DNA of 45,155 nt, from contig JBGCED010000067.1 of NCBI GenBank assembly GCA_045106055.1, forward strand, positions 1-45,155, given 5' to 3'. Positions 17,226-25,758 of this stretch are shown here, one piece after another (position 1 is the stretch's first letter; each line of letters opens with the position of its first letter). The translations under genes and the position numbers were made by a program. The notes beneath the pieces are model-generated. The model searched no databases, was not told the origin of the DNA, and saw only the letters and a program-made list of their open reading frames with translations. This stretch comes from JBGCED01 sp045106055 (lineage in GTDB: Bacteria; Pseudomonadota; Alphaproteobacteria; CBDDJK01).

Positions 17226-17936
17226 TCAAAGTAAATTGAGTTTTTGAAGCATGGTGGTGGCAAGGGCTTTTTGCGCTAGGCGAATGGTTTTGCCCTGTTC
17301 AATCAGCGGGGGCTGCCCTGTGATTTCCAGTTGAACCGAAAAAACAGGGGCATGATCTGGCCCTGTTTGCCCAAGCAATTTATATTCAGGCAAGCCCAAA
17401 TGCTGCGACATGCACCATTCTTGTAAGCCTGATTTGGGGTCTTTGGGGGGAACGGGGGGATTTTCAAGCCCTGCCCGCCAATGATGCTTTATAAAATCAA
17501 ACGCCGCCTTGCCTTGATGCTCTTGATCATCCAGCCATAAAGCACCAATTAAGGATTCCACCAGATCAGATTGCAAAGAAGGATTATCCTTGCCGCCCAA
17601 GCTTGCTTCACCAGCCGAAATGCGCATCAAATCATGCAGCCTTAATTTTTGTGCGATAAATGCCAAATAATCTTGGCTGACCAGCCCTGTTAAACGGCGC
17701 GATAAGTCCCCTTCGCTTTCTTCGGGGTAATATTCATATAGCATTTCAGCAATGACAAGCCCAAGCACACGATCGCCTAGAAATTCCAGCCGTTCATAAG
17801 ATTCAACCCCAATCGCCGCAGAAGGGCTTAAAGAGCGGTGCGTTAGCGCCAGCGCAAATAAGGATTGCTGCTTAATGGCATAATTTAAGATATGGCTTAG
17901 AATTTTGCGCTCATCATCCTGTAAGGCTTCAACCAT
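17226..17936 (-). CDS. rnc: Ribonuclease III
   Basis: A 236-residue double-strand-specific endonuclease that processes rRNA precursors and structured mRNAs. The RNase III signature ERLEFLGDRVLG starts at residue 48. The second acidic block DLVESLIGALWLD completes the magnesium-binding site. A C-terminal dsRNA-binding domain starts near residue 165 (PKSGLQEWCMSQHLGLPEYK). It lies 14 bp after lepB, the usual lepB-rnc pair. The era gene that often follows rnc is not present; the next gene is convergent. Confidence 0.96.
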   Translation of the reverse strand: MVEALQDDERKILSHILNYAIKQQSLFALALTHRSLSPSAAIGVESYERLEFLGDRVLGLVIAEMLYEYYPEESEGDLSRRLTGLVSQDYLAFIAQKLRLHDLMRISAGEASLGGKDNPSLQSDLVESLIGALWLDDQEHQGKAAFDFIKHHWRAGLENPPVPPKDPKSGLQEWCMSQHLGLPEYKLLGQTGPDHAPVFSVQLEITGQPPLIEQGKTIRLAQKALATTMLQKLNLL

Positions 17937-17950
17937 ATCCGCTAATGCCC

Positions 17951-18697
17951 TTATTTGATGGAGGTGAAGAATCGCGCGGCGCGGGCGCCAGAAAACCAGC
18001 TAATGGGATTATACCAATTTACGGTATAATCATAGGACATGAAAATCCAGTTTGCGACCCCAATAAAATGATCATAAGGCACAAATCCAACCGCATTTCC
18101 AACCCGACTATCCACCGAATTATCACGATTATCGCCCATCATAAAATAATGCGCTTCAGGCACAATATATTCATTGGTATTATCCAGCCTGCCATTATCG
18201 CCCGCCATTTCAATGATGCGGTGCGACCTGCCATTGGGTAAGGTTTCAATATAATGGGGAACGGTGATCCTGCGCCCATCTTGAAGTTCATAATCAAAAG
18301 CATCAATCGGTGTTCGATCAACAATTTTGCCATTGATAAACAACCGCCCGCCCAGCATTTGTATGCGATCATTGGGAAGCCCAATCACGCGCTTTACATA
18401 ATCAATGTCACTTTGATGGGGATTGCGAAAAACCGCAACATCGCCGCGCTTGGGCGTTTCACCCAATAAGCGCCCGTCAAACAGATCAGGGCTGCCAATC
18501 ACCGAATATTTGCTATAGCCATAGGATGATTTTGAAACCAAAATATAATCGCCAACGAATAAATTGGGATACATCGACCCTGATGGAATGTTAAAAGGTT
18601 CAAATAAAAACATACGCAGCAATAAAGCAATGGAAATGCCAATTAGAATGACTTTAATTTCACCAAAAATATGGATCAGCGTTTGCTTATTTATCAT
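17951..18697 (-). CDS. lepB: Signal peptidase I
   Basis: A 248-residue membrane serine protease that removes signal peptides from exported proteins. One N-terminal membrane segment (about residues 12-33) is followed by NIPSGSMYPNLFVGDYILV with nucleophile Ser41. The general-base Lys102 lies in DYVKRVIGLP. The late box GDNRDNSVDSR is intact. The gene is fifth-to-last in the minus-strand cluster secG-pyrG-kdsA-lepB-rnc, 28 bp after kdsA, so the cluster is probably one transcript. Confidence 0.96.
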   Translation of the reverse strand: MINKQTLIHIFGEIKVILIGISIALLLRMFLFEPFNIPSGSMYPNLFVGDYILVSKSSYGYSKYSVIGSPDLFDGRLLGETPKRGDVAVFRNPHQSDIDYVKRVIGLPNDRIQMLGGRLFINGKIVDRTPIDAFDYELQDGRRITVPHYIETLPNGRSHRIIEMAGDNGRLDNTNEYIVPEAHYFMMGDNRDNSVDSRVGNAVGFVPYDHFIGVANWIFMSYDYTVNWYNPISWFSGARAARFFTSIK

Positions 18698-18725
18698 TGC
18701 GTTACTTTGCGATTAAAAGAGGGTG

Positions 18726-19571
18726 TTAAGATTTGGTGATTTCATCATAGCGTTTTAGGGTTTGAAGCAAGGCTTCCATTTGATCCAAATGAACCATATT
18801 CGGGCCATCTGATGGGGCATTATCGGGGTCTTGGTGGGTTTCCATAAATAAAGCAGCAACGCCAACTGCAACCGCAGCTTTTGCCAAAGGCTTTACAAAA
18901 CGGCGATCGCCGCCGCTGCTTCCCCCCTGCCCGCCTGGCTGCTGCACCGAATGGGTTGCATCAAACACAACAGGCTTATTGCAGGTTTCAGCCAAGATCG
19001 GCAGGCTGCGAAAATCACTTACCAAAGTGTTATACCCAAAGCTTACCCCGCGTTCGGTAACCAGCACTTGCTCATTCCCTGCCCCGCTTAATTTCTGCAC
19101 AACATTTTGCATGTCCCACGGCGCTAGGAACTGCCCCTTTTTAACATTGATAATTTTATTGGTCGCGGCGGCTGCGACTAGCAAATCAGTTTGCCTGCAT
19201 AAAAAAGCAGGGATTTGTAAAATATCAACCGAATCCTTTACCAGCGCGCAATGGGCAGCTTCGTGAATATCGGTAATCACAGGGCAGCCAAGGCTTTCAC
19301 GGATTTCTTGAAAAACTGCCAGTGATTGGTCAAGCCCCAAACCGCGCACCCCCTTCAGCGATGTGCGGTTGGCTTTATCAAAAGACGATTTATAAATAAA
19401 GGGAATATTAAGCTTGTCGCATATTGTTTTAAGCGCAGACGCCATCATCAGCGCATGATCGCGTGTTTCCAGCACGCAAGGGCCTGCAATCAAGACAAAA
19501 GGCAAATCATTGCCAAAGGATAGCGTGCGCCCATCGGGGGTTTTCAAATCAACATGAAATGCTTTTTGCAT
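18726..19571 (-). CDS. kdsA: 3-deoxy-D-manno-octulosonate 8-phosphate synthase
   Basis: A 281-residue enzyme that condenses phosphoenolpyruvate with arabinose 5-phosphate to make Kdo-8-phosphate, the first committed step to the inner-core sugar of lipopolysaccharide. Family blocks are visible: VLIAGPCVLETRDHAL near the N-terminus, FIYKSSFDKANRTS, DIHEAAHCALV, VTERGVSFGYNTLVSDFRSL and DATHSVQQPGG. It follows pyrG by 27 bp; CTP from PyrG is used to activate Kdo, which fits the pairing. Together with lptE it indicates a lipopolysaccharide-bearing outer membrane. Confidence 0.97.
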   Translation of the reverse strand: MQKAFHVDLKTPDGRTLSFGNDLPFVLIAGPCVLETRDHALMMASALKTICDKLNIPFIYKSSFDKANRTSLKGVRGLGLDQSLAVFQEIRESLGCPVITDIHEAAHCALVKDSVDILQIPAFLCRQTDLLVAAAATNKIINVKKGQFLAPWDMQNVVQKLSGAGNEQVLVTERGVSFGYNTLVSDFRSLPILAETCNKPVVFDATHSVQQPGGQGGSSGGDRRFVKPLAKAAVAVGVAALFMETHQDPDNAPSDGPNMVHLDQMEALLQTLKRYDEITKS

Positions 19572-19598
19572 GATATTTCAGCTTTTAAAAATTATGGG

Positions 19599-21239
19599 TT
19601 AAACCAGCCGTGATTGCTTAATTGCAGCAGCCACAAAGCTTTCAAACAAAGGATGAGGGGCAAAGGGACGGGATTTTAATTCTGGATGGAACTGAACGCC
19701 AACAAACCATGGATGATCCTCTATTTCAACAATCTCTGGCAATTCACCATCAGGGGACATGCCGACAAACCGCATTCCTTGCTGCTCCAGCGCATCCTTA
19801 TATTTCACATTCACCTCATAGCGATGGCGATGGCGTTCGCTGATATAAGAAGCGCCGCCATAAGCATCCGCGACCTTGGATCGTGGCTGTAATTTACATT
19901 CATAAGCCCCCAGCCGCATTGACCCGCCGCGATCATCATTAACTGATCGTTTTTGAAGCTTATTGCCGTCCATCCATTCGCTAAGCAGCCCAACAACAGG
20001 ATTTGCACTATCAGGCGCAACCTCGGTTGAATTTGCATGCTGAAGCCCAATTACATTTCTGGAAAACTCAACCACCGCCATTTGCATGCCAAAGCAAATG
20101 CCAAAATAGGGAATATGGCGGGTGCGTGCATAATGAATCGCCTTGATCTTACCCTCAACCCCGCGCTCACCAAAGCCGCCAGGGACCAGGATTGCGTGGC
20201 TGCCATCCAGCAAAGACGCCGCATCTTCAGTTTCAAATTGTTCAGCCGATAAATAGCGCAAGCGCACTTGGGTTTTATTGGCAATGCCGCCATGCAGCAA
20301 TGCTTCATTTAGGGATTTATAGGCATCTTTTAAATCAATATATTTGCCAACAATCACAATTTCAACCGCGCCTTCTGGGGCGTGAATGCGCCTTGATACT
20401 TCTTCCCAAACCGAAAGATCAACCGCTTTATTTCCTTTATCCAGATTAAAATAATCCAGCACCTGGCGATCAAGCCCTGCATGATGGTAATTTAGCGGGA
20501 CATCATAAATGCTGGATGCATCAAGCGCGGGGATAACGCGCTGCGGGCTAACATTGCAAAATAATGCGATTTTGGATAATTCCTTGATCGGAATTTCTTG
20601 TTCTGCGCGGCAAAGCAATAAATCGGGCTGAATGCCAACCGATAATAATTCCTTTACTGAATGCTGGGTAGGCTTCGTTTTCATTTCCCCCGCAGCCGCA
20701 ATATAAGGCAGCAAGGTCACATGAATAAACATGGTGTTTGCCCGCCCAGCCTCGTTGGCATATTGGCGAATGGCTTCCAAGAAAGGCAGGCTTTCAATGT
20801 CGCCAACGGTGCCGCCAATTTCACAAATCACAAAATCTTCATCCTCAATCGCACCGCCAATAAAGCGTTTAATCGCGTCCGTGATGTGCGGAATGACTTG
20901 AACTGTGCCGCCATCATAATCGCCTTTGCGTTCTTCGCGAATGACATCCAAATATAATCTACCTGTGGTGACATTATCGCTTTTTTTGGCATCCACCCCT
21001 GTAAAGCGTTCATAATGCCCAAGATCAAGATCGGTTTCTGCGCCATCTTCGGTGACATAGCATTCGCCGTGCTGATAAGGGCTCATCGTGCCTGGATCAA
21101 CATTCAAATAAGGGTCAAGCTTTCTAAGGCGCACCTTGAAGCCGCGCGCCTGCAACACTGCGCCAAGCGATGCGGATGCAAGCCCCTTTCCCAAGGAAGA
21201 AACCACACCGCCTGTTATAAAAATAAATTTTGGGCTCAT
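19599..21239 (-). CDS. pyrG: CTP synthase
   Basis: A 546-residue enzyme that aminates UTP to CTP with ammonia from glutamine. The N-terminal synthase domain starts FIFITGGVVSSLGKGLASAS and includes KLDPYLNVDPGTMSPYQHGE. The C-terminal class I glutamine amidotransferase domain carries YFGICFGMQMAVVE with the nucleophile Cys, and the catalytic His/Glu block GVQFHPELKS near the end. Length is normal. It lies between secG and kdsA on the minus strand, the common alphaproteobacterial order. Confidence 0.98.
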   Translation of the reverse strand: MSPKFIFITGGVVSSLGKGLASASLGAVLQARGFKVRLRKLDPYLNVDPGTMSPYQHGECYVTEDGAETDLDLGHYERFTGVDAKKSDNVTTGRLYLDVIREERKGDYDGGTVQVIPHITDAIKRFIGGAIEDEDFVICEIGGTVGDIESLPFLEAIRQYANEAGRANTMFIHVTLLPYIAAAGEMKTKPTQHSVKELLSVGIQPDLLLCRAEQEIPIKELSKIALFCNVSPQRVIPALDASSIYDVPLNYHHAGLDRQVLDYFNLDKGNKAVDLSVWEEVSRRIHAPEGAVEIVIVGKYIDLKDAYKSLNEALLHGGIANKTQVRLRYLSAEQFETEDAASLLDGSHAILVPGGFGERGVEGKIKAIHYARTRHIPYFGICFGMQMAVVEFSRNVIGLQHANSTEVAPDSANPVVGLLSEWMDGNKLQKRSVNDDRGGSMRLGAYECKLQPRSKVADAYGGASYISERHRHRYEVNVKYKDALEQQGMRFVGMSPDGELPEIVEIEDHPWFVGVQFHPELKSRPFAPHPLFESFVAAAIKQSRLV

Positions 21240-21267
21240 TTTCGCCTGATTTTAAAGCGTTAAAGAA

Positions 21268-21627
21268 TTAATTTTCAACTGGAATCGCTGGCGCTGAAGC
21301 TGGCGTTTCTGCTGGAACAGCGACATTTTCCTGCGCATTATTTTGAACGGGGGCTGAATTGATTAAATCCTGATTGCGATCCAAAATCGATTGCGGGGCG
21401 CGTGAATCGCTGGCAATCATTGCAAGAATTAAGGTAATCACCATAAAGGCAGCTGCAAGTGCGCTGGTTAAGCGGGTCAAAAAGCTTGCTTTTCCGCGTG
21501 CAGACATCATCCCCCCGCCGCTGCCACCGCCAATACCCAGCGCGCCCCCTTCAGAACGCTGCATTAATACGACACCAACCAAGGCAAGCGCGACAAGTGC
21601 ATGAATCGCCATTAAAATATTTTGCAT
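21268..21627 (-). CDS. secG: Preprotein translocase subunit SecG
   Basis: A 119-residue inner-membrane protein with two hydrophobic segments. The loop VVLMQRSEGGALGIGGGSGG is the SecG hallmark. A third feature is a Pro/Ala-rich C-terminal tail, common in alphaproteobacterial SecG. SecG assists the SecYE channel in protein export. It is the first gene of the minus-strand cluster leading into pyrG (28-bp gap). The 219-bp AT-rich spacer upstream must hold its promoter and that of the divergent TPR gene; I could not pick out a specific box. Confidence 0.93.
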   Translation of the reverse strand: MQNILMAIHALVALALVGVVLMQRSEGGALGIGGGSGGGMMSARGKASFLTRLTSALAAAFMVITLILAMIASDSRAPQSILDRNQDLINSAPVQNNAQENVAVPAETPASAPAIPVEN

Positions 21628-21846
21628 GATGAACCGCCCTTAAACTTTAAGCTTTATTGATATAAAGTAATTTGTGATAAAAATAATTTGAAATTCGCCC
21701 AAACCTTGGCTATGCAAGCCATAAGCTCAAATGAGAAAATACATAAATTCACACTTCTAATAAACCCAATTTAACTTCATGTCAAAACATAAGGCATTTG
21801 AACTGCTTTAAAAAATCAAACTCTAATTTAAAAAAACATCATATCC

Positions 21847-23505
21847 ATGTCACATCAAAAAATCAATGATCTGCTGATAAAAGCGAAACAATATCACAAT
21901 GAAAATGCGCTTGAAAAGGCAAAGCCTTTATATGAAGAGACCCTTGGGCTTGATCCCAATCATTTTGATGGATTAAGGCTTTATGCGCTGCTGTTGGCGC
22001 AGATGGGTTTTTATACCCAAAGCGAGCCTTTTTTTGAACGCGCCCTTGCGATTGATCCCAATCATACCGCTTTATTGGCAAATTATTCACTTATGCTAAA
22101 CAGAATTGGCAAATATGATAAGGGCATTATCCTATCCGATCGCCTGATCAGCTTATCGCCTGATCTTGACCAGAGTCAATCATTTAACCGTGTTTTATTG
22201 CTTCGAAATGCGGGGCAATATAAAAGAGCGGATTCTGTAATCCAGCAAAACATGAAAAGATTCCCTCAATATATTGATTTAAAAAGAGAATACGCGTTCA
22301 ATCTGTGTGATCTTGGGCAGCATAAGCAGGCATTGGAACTTTATGCCGATCTTATGAAAGACAACCCAGATCATACAGGGCTGCTGAGTGCTTACGGTGT
22401 TCTGCTAGAGCGTTACGGCTTTTACAAACGCGCAGCTAAGGCTTATGAAAAATCACTTGCCCTAGACCCCAATCAGCCGCAAACAAGGTTTAATTATAGC
22501 CTATTATTAATGTTGATTGATGATTATGATCAAGGGCTTATTGCTTATGAAGCAAGATGGCAATCGGTCGCATTCAATCAAGACCCTGCAATCATTGAAA
22601 TCAGGCGGCAGCTGCCTTTTCCTCAATGGGACGGCAAGCAGTCGCTTGATGGTAAATCCATCTTAATTTACACCGAGCAAGGGCTTGGTGATGTTTTGCA
22701 TTTCTTGCGCTATTTGCCGCTTTTAAAGCAGCTTGGTGCAAGCATTTTTATGATGGTAAGAAAATCGCATAAGCCCATTTTGCCGCTTTTAAAAAATGAT
22801 CCTGCAATATCAGGGTTTGTTGATGTGAACGAATCTTTTCAAGCGTGCGATTATCATTGCGGATTGCTTAGCCTTGCGCTTTATTTAAGACCTAAATTCG
22901 ATTTATTCACCCCGCCAGCCCCTGGGTTGATAAGCCCAAATATAGAGCGAAAATGGCAAAAAACGCTGGGGAAAAAGCACGAATCCAAGCGGGCATCAAA
23001 GCGAATTGGCTTTGTGTTAAGCGGCAGCGGAAATATTATTGCACGCGATATGGGAATCAAGGATTGGCAATTTTTGCAGCACTCTTTGTCAGCGCCGCTT
23101 GATCGGGTTGAATGGGTTTGCCTGCAAAAGGAATTATCTGCGGCGCAATCAAGCTTCCTTGCAAAAAATCCAAATTCCTTTCGGTTTTTTGGCAGCCAAA
23201 TCCATAATTTTGAAGATACAGCAGCAATCATCAATGAATGCGATATGGTGATCACGATTGATACTTCTGTGGCGCATTTGGCGGGAATCATGGCACAAGC
23301 CAAAGATAAAGCCAAAAATAATGCCGCTCCTTTTGTGCATTTGCTGATGCCGCATTTGCCAAGCTTTCGCTGGGGATTAAAAGCAAGCACCACCGCTTGG
23401 TATCCCAATATGATGATCTGGCGGCAGCTTAAGCAAGGCGATTGGCAGCACCCCATTTTAAAATTAAAAGATTATGTTTCAACCCATTATCAAGATTGGC
23501 ATTAA
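21847..23505 (+). CDS. TPR-repeat protein with C-terminal glycosyltransferase-like domain
   Basis: A 552-residue protein. Residues about 5-225 form consecutive tetratricopeptide repeats (for example FERALAIDPNHTALLANYSL and YEKSLALDPNQPQTRFNYSL). From about 265 a GT-B-like domain begins, with ILIYTEQGLGDVLHFLRYLP resembling the nucleotide-sugar fold of heptosyl- or O-GlcNAc-type transferases. The late block CDMVITIDTSVAHLAG is the usual donor-binding signature of GT9-like domains. Such proteins are thought to transfer sugars to proteins or surface glycans, but no acceptor is identifiable. There is no signal peptide. It is transcribed divergently from secG and abuts the CoA-transferase gene (2-bp gap). 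Confidence 0.78.
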   Translation: MSHQKINDLLIKAKQYHNENALEKAKPLYEETLGLDPNHFDGLRLYALLLAQMGFYTQSEPFFERALAIDPNHTALLANYSLMLNRIGKYDKGIILSDRLISLSPDLDQSQSFNRVLLLRNAGQYKRADSVIQQNMKRFPQYIDLKREYAFNLCDLGQHKQALELYADLMKDNPDHTGLLSAYGVLLERYGFYKRAAKAYEKSLALDPNQPQTRFNYSLLLMLIDDYDQGLIAYEARWQSVAFNQDPAIIEIRRQLPFPQWDGKQSLDGKSILIYTEQGLGDVLHFLRYLPLLKQLGASIFMMVRKSHKPILPLLKNDPAISGFVDVNESFQACDYHCGLLSLALYLRPKFDLFTPPAPGLISPNIERKWQKTLGKKHESKRASKRIGFVLSGSGNIIARDMGIKDWQFLQHSLSAPLDRVEWVCLQKELSAAQSSFLAKNPNSFRFFGSQIHNFEDTAAIINECDMVITIDTSVAHLAGIMAQAKDKAKNNAAPFVHLLMPHLPSFRWGLKASTTAWYPNMMIWRQLKQGDWQHPILKLKDYVSTHYQDWH

Positions 23506-23507
23506 CA

Positions 23508-24653
23508 ATGACAGCGCAAACCGCCCCGCCATTATCTGGCATAAAAGTGATTGAAATATCAAGGGTGCTGGCAGGACCTTTTGCAGCCCAAACCTTGGCT
23601 GACCTTGGCGCGGAAGTCATTAAAATTGAAAGCCCAAATGGCGATGACACAAGGGGATGGGGCCCGCCCTTTTATGAATATGAGGCAAGCAATATGCGCG
23701 ATGCCGCTTATTATTATTCATGCAATCATTCCAAACAAGTGCGCTTTTATGATTTTAACGATGAAGCCCAAAAAGCAGAATTGCTTACATTAATCAAAGC
23801 AAGCGATGTGCTGATTGAGAATTTCAAAAAAGGGGGCTTGAAAAAATATGGGCTGGATTATGACAGCATTGCCGCCATTAACCCAAGACTAGTCTATTGT
23901 TCAATCACAGGCTTTGGGCAAGATGGGCCTTATGCAGCCCAGCCTGGCTATGATTTATTAATCCAAGGGATGAGCGGGATGATGTCCATTACAGGAACAG
24001 CGGATGGGCAGCCACAAAAAATTGGGGTTGCGCTTGCCGATGTGATGACGGGGCTTTATGCTGCAATCGCGATTGAAGCCGCGCTGATTGAACGGGAAAA
24101 AAGCGGGCTTGGGCAACAGATTGACATGGCATTGCTGGATTGCATGATTGCATCCTTAACCAATCAGGCGCAAAATTACTTGGCAACGGGTATTTCCCCT
24201 TTTAGGAAAGGGAACGCACATCCCAATATTGTTCCCTATCAATTATTTAATGCAAAAGATAAGCCGTTTTTATTATCGGTTGGCAATGATTCGCAATTCA
24301 TCCATCTTTGCGCTGAATTTGGCATTGCGCAGATTGCAAGCCAAACAGAATATTGCCATAATCAAGCAAGGGTTCAAAACCGCGCCCAGCTAACAGAATA
24401 TTTGCAAGCAATCTTCAATGATTATATGCGCGATAAAATCCTTGAAAAATGCCTAAAAGCGGGCGTTCCCGCAGGACCTGTCAATGATATTGCAGAGGCT
24501 TTATCCGATCCGCAAGTCACTGCGCGCGGCATGGTTCAATCCGTGGAAGTGCCGCATTTAAAGGAAAAAATCATCAAAATCATCAAAAGCCCAATTAAAT
24601 TTAGCAGATCGCGCTTGCGCGCACTCAGTGCGAATCATTTGGGACGCAGTTAA
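23508..24653 (+). CDS. CaiB/BaiF family CoA-transferase
   Basis: About 381 residues of the class III CoA-transferase family. The N-terminus (GIKVIEISRVLAGPFAAQTL, then DLGAEVIKIESPNGDDTR) and the block around LIENFKKGGLKKYGLDY are diagnostic. The catalytic aspartate is expected in QPGYDLLIQGMSG. Members move CoA between carboxylic acids such as formate, oxalate, carnitine or succinate. The substrate cannot be read from sequence. The ATG at 23508 is preferred because upstream codons overlap the preceding gene. The convergent quinone oxidoreductase ends 7 bp downstream. Confidence 0.9.
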   Translation: MTAQTAPPLSGIKVIEISRVLAGPFAAQTLADLGAEVIKIESPNGDDTRGWGPPFYEYEASNMRDAAYYYSCNHSKQVRFYDFNDEAQKAELLTLIKASDVLIENFKKGGLKKYGLDYDSIAAINPRLVYCSITGFGQDGPYAAQPGYDLLIQGMSGMMSITGTADGQPQKIGVALADVMTGLYAAIAIEAALIEREKSGLGQQIDMALLDCMIASLTNQAQNYLATGISPFRKGNAHPNIVPYQLFNAKDKPFLLSVGNDSQFIHLCAEFGIAQIASQTEYCHNQARVQNRAQLTEYLQAIFNDYMRDKILEKCLKAGVPAGPVNDIAEALSDPQVTARGMVQSVEVPHLKEKIIKIIKSPIKFSRSRLRALSANHLGRS

Positions 24654-24660
24654 TTAAAGC

Positions 24661-25677
24661 TTAGGGCAATAACAGGCTTGCCCCTGTTGTTGCGCCTGAT
24701 TCAAGCAGTTTATGGGCTTTGGCAACATCGCTTAATGCATGGGTTTGACCAATATTAACCTTAACCCCTTTTTGAAGTGCATCAAACCAACGCCCTGCTG
24801 ATAATTCCAAATCATCGCGGCTTTTAATATAATCCATCAGGCTGGGGCGGGTGAAAAATAAGGATCCTCTGGATGCGAAATCTTTGGGCGACATTTGGGT
24901 TATCGGCCCTGATGCGTTGCCATAACTTACCAGCATTCCCAGCGGGCAAAGCGAATTTAACGATGCTTCATAGCTGCTTGCACCAACAGAATCATAAGAA
25001 ACCTTGACTTTTTTGCCCTTGGTAAATTCCATCACTTGCCCTGCAATATCGGCATCGCGCCCAATAATCACATGATCACAGCCCAAATTGGTCACAATGT
25101 CCGCCTTTTCTTTGGTGCTAACCACGCCGATTACCTTTGCGCCCAATAATTTCAACCATTGAACCGCAATTTGCCCCACCCCGCCCGCTGCGGCATGAAA
25201 CAGCACAAAATCCCCCGCTTGCACTTTAAAGCTGCGATGGATTAAATATTCAGCGGTCATTCCGCGCAACATGGATGCGGCGGCGGTTTGATCATCAACG
25301 CTCTCTGGCAGCTTCACAAGGCGATCTGCTTGAATGGTGCGATAAGCGGCATAGCCCCCAAGCACCCCCGCATAGGCGGCGCGGTCTCCGACTTTAAGGC
25401 TGGTTACCCCGTCCCCTAGCTGTTCAACCACGCCTGCGCCTTCCATCCCAAGCACGCTTGGCAGCGATACAGGATAAAGCCCCGAACGCTGATAAATATC
25501 GATGAAATTAAGCCCGATTGCATTTTGTTTAATCACAACTTCACCCGCTGCTGGCACAAGTTCAGGCATTTGAATTGGCTGTAATTGATCAGCATCCCCT
25601 GGCTGGTGGATGCCATAGGCGGCGATGTTTGGGGCGGCGATGTTTGATGCGGCGATGTTTGATTCTGCATGGGTCAT
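24661..25677 (-). CDS. Quinone oxidoreductase / zinc-free alcohol dehydrogenase-like protein
   Basis: A 338-residue medium-chain dehydrogenase/reductase of the QOR (quinone reductase) group. The NADPH-binding motif is HAAAGGVGQIAVQWLKLLGA (about 155). The DIYQRSGLYP block and lack of zinc-ligand cysteines are typical of quinone oxidoreductase. It reduces quinones or related electrophiles with NADPH. The start at 25677 has AAGGAA upstream. Residues 6-20 are three tandem five-residue repeats (SNIAA, SNIAA, PNIAA) not found in the family, an N-terminal expansion. An inverted repeat lies 18 bp upstream of the start. Confidence 0.9.
   Translation of the reverse strand: MTHAESNIAASNIAAPNIAAYGIHQPGDADQLQPIQMPELVPAAGEVVIKQNAIGLNFIDIYQRSGLYPVSLPSVLGMEGAGVVEQLGDGVTSLKVGDRAAYAGVLGGYAAYRTIQADRLVKLPESVDDQTAAASMLRGMTAEYLIHRSFKVQAGDFVLFHAAAGGVGQIAVQWLKLLGAKVIGVVSTKEKADIVTNLGCDHVIIGRDADIAGQVMEFTKGKKVKVSYDSVGASSYEASLNSLCPLGMLVSYGNASGPITQMSPKDFASRGSLFFTRPSLMDYIKSRDDLELSAGRWFDALQKGVKVNIGQTHALSDVAKAHKLLESGATTGASLLLP
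25618..25662 (-). repeat. Three tandem 15-bp repeats at the 5' end of the quinone oxidoreductase gene
   Basis: Three 15-bp units (25648-25662, 25633-25647, 25618-25632 in coding order) encode SNIAA, SNIAA and PNIAA. They differ by a few bases only. This is an in-frame tandem duplication extending the protein N-terminus. Confidence 0.9.
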
Positions 25678-25694
25678 TTCATATTCCTTATAAT

Positions 25695-25711
25695 GTGTAA
25701 CAAAGATACAC
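25695..25711. promoter_or_regulatory. Inverted repeat upstream of the quinone oxidoreductase gene
   Basis: GTGTA (25695-25699) and TACAC (25707-25711) are a perfect inverted pair with a 7-base spacer, 18 bp before the start codon. Such short dyads near a start are possible operator sites (for example MarR/HxlR-like regulators), but arms of 5 bp occur by chance. Confidence 0.3.
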
Positions 25712-25758
25712 TAAAGATGCCAAATTTACGAGGCGTTTTTTGGATCAAAGCAAGTCTC

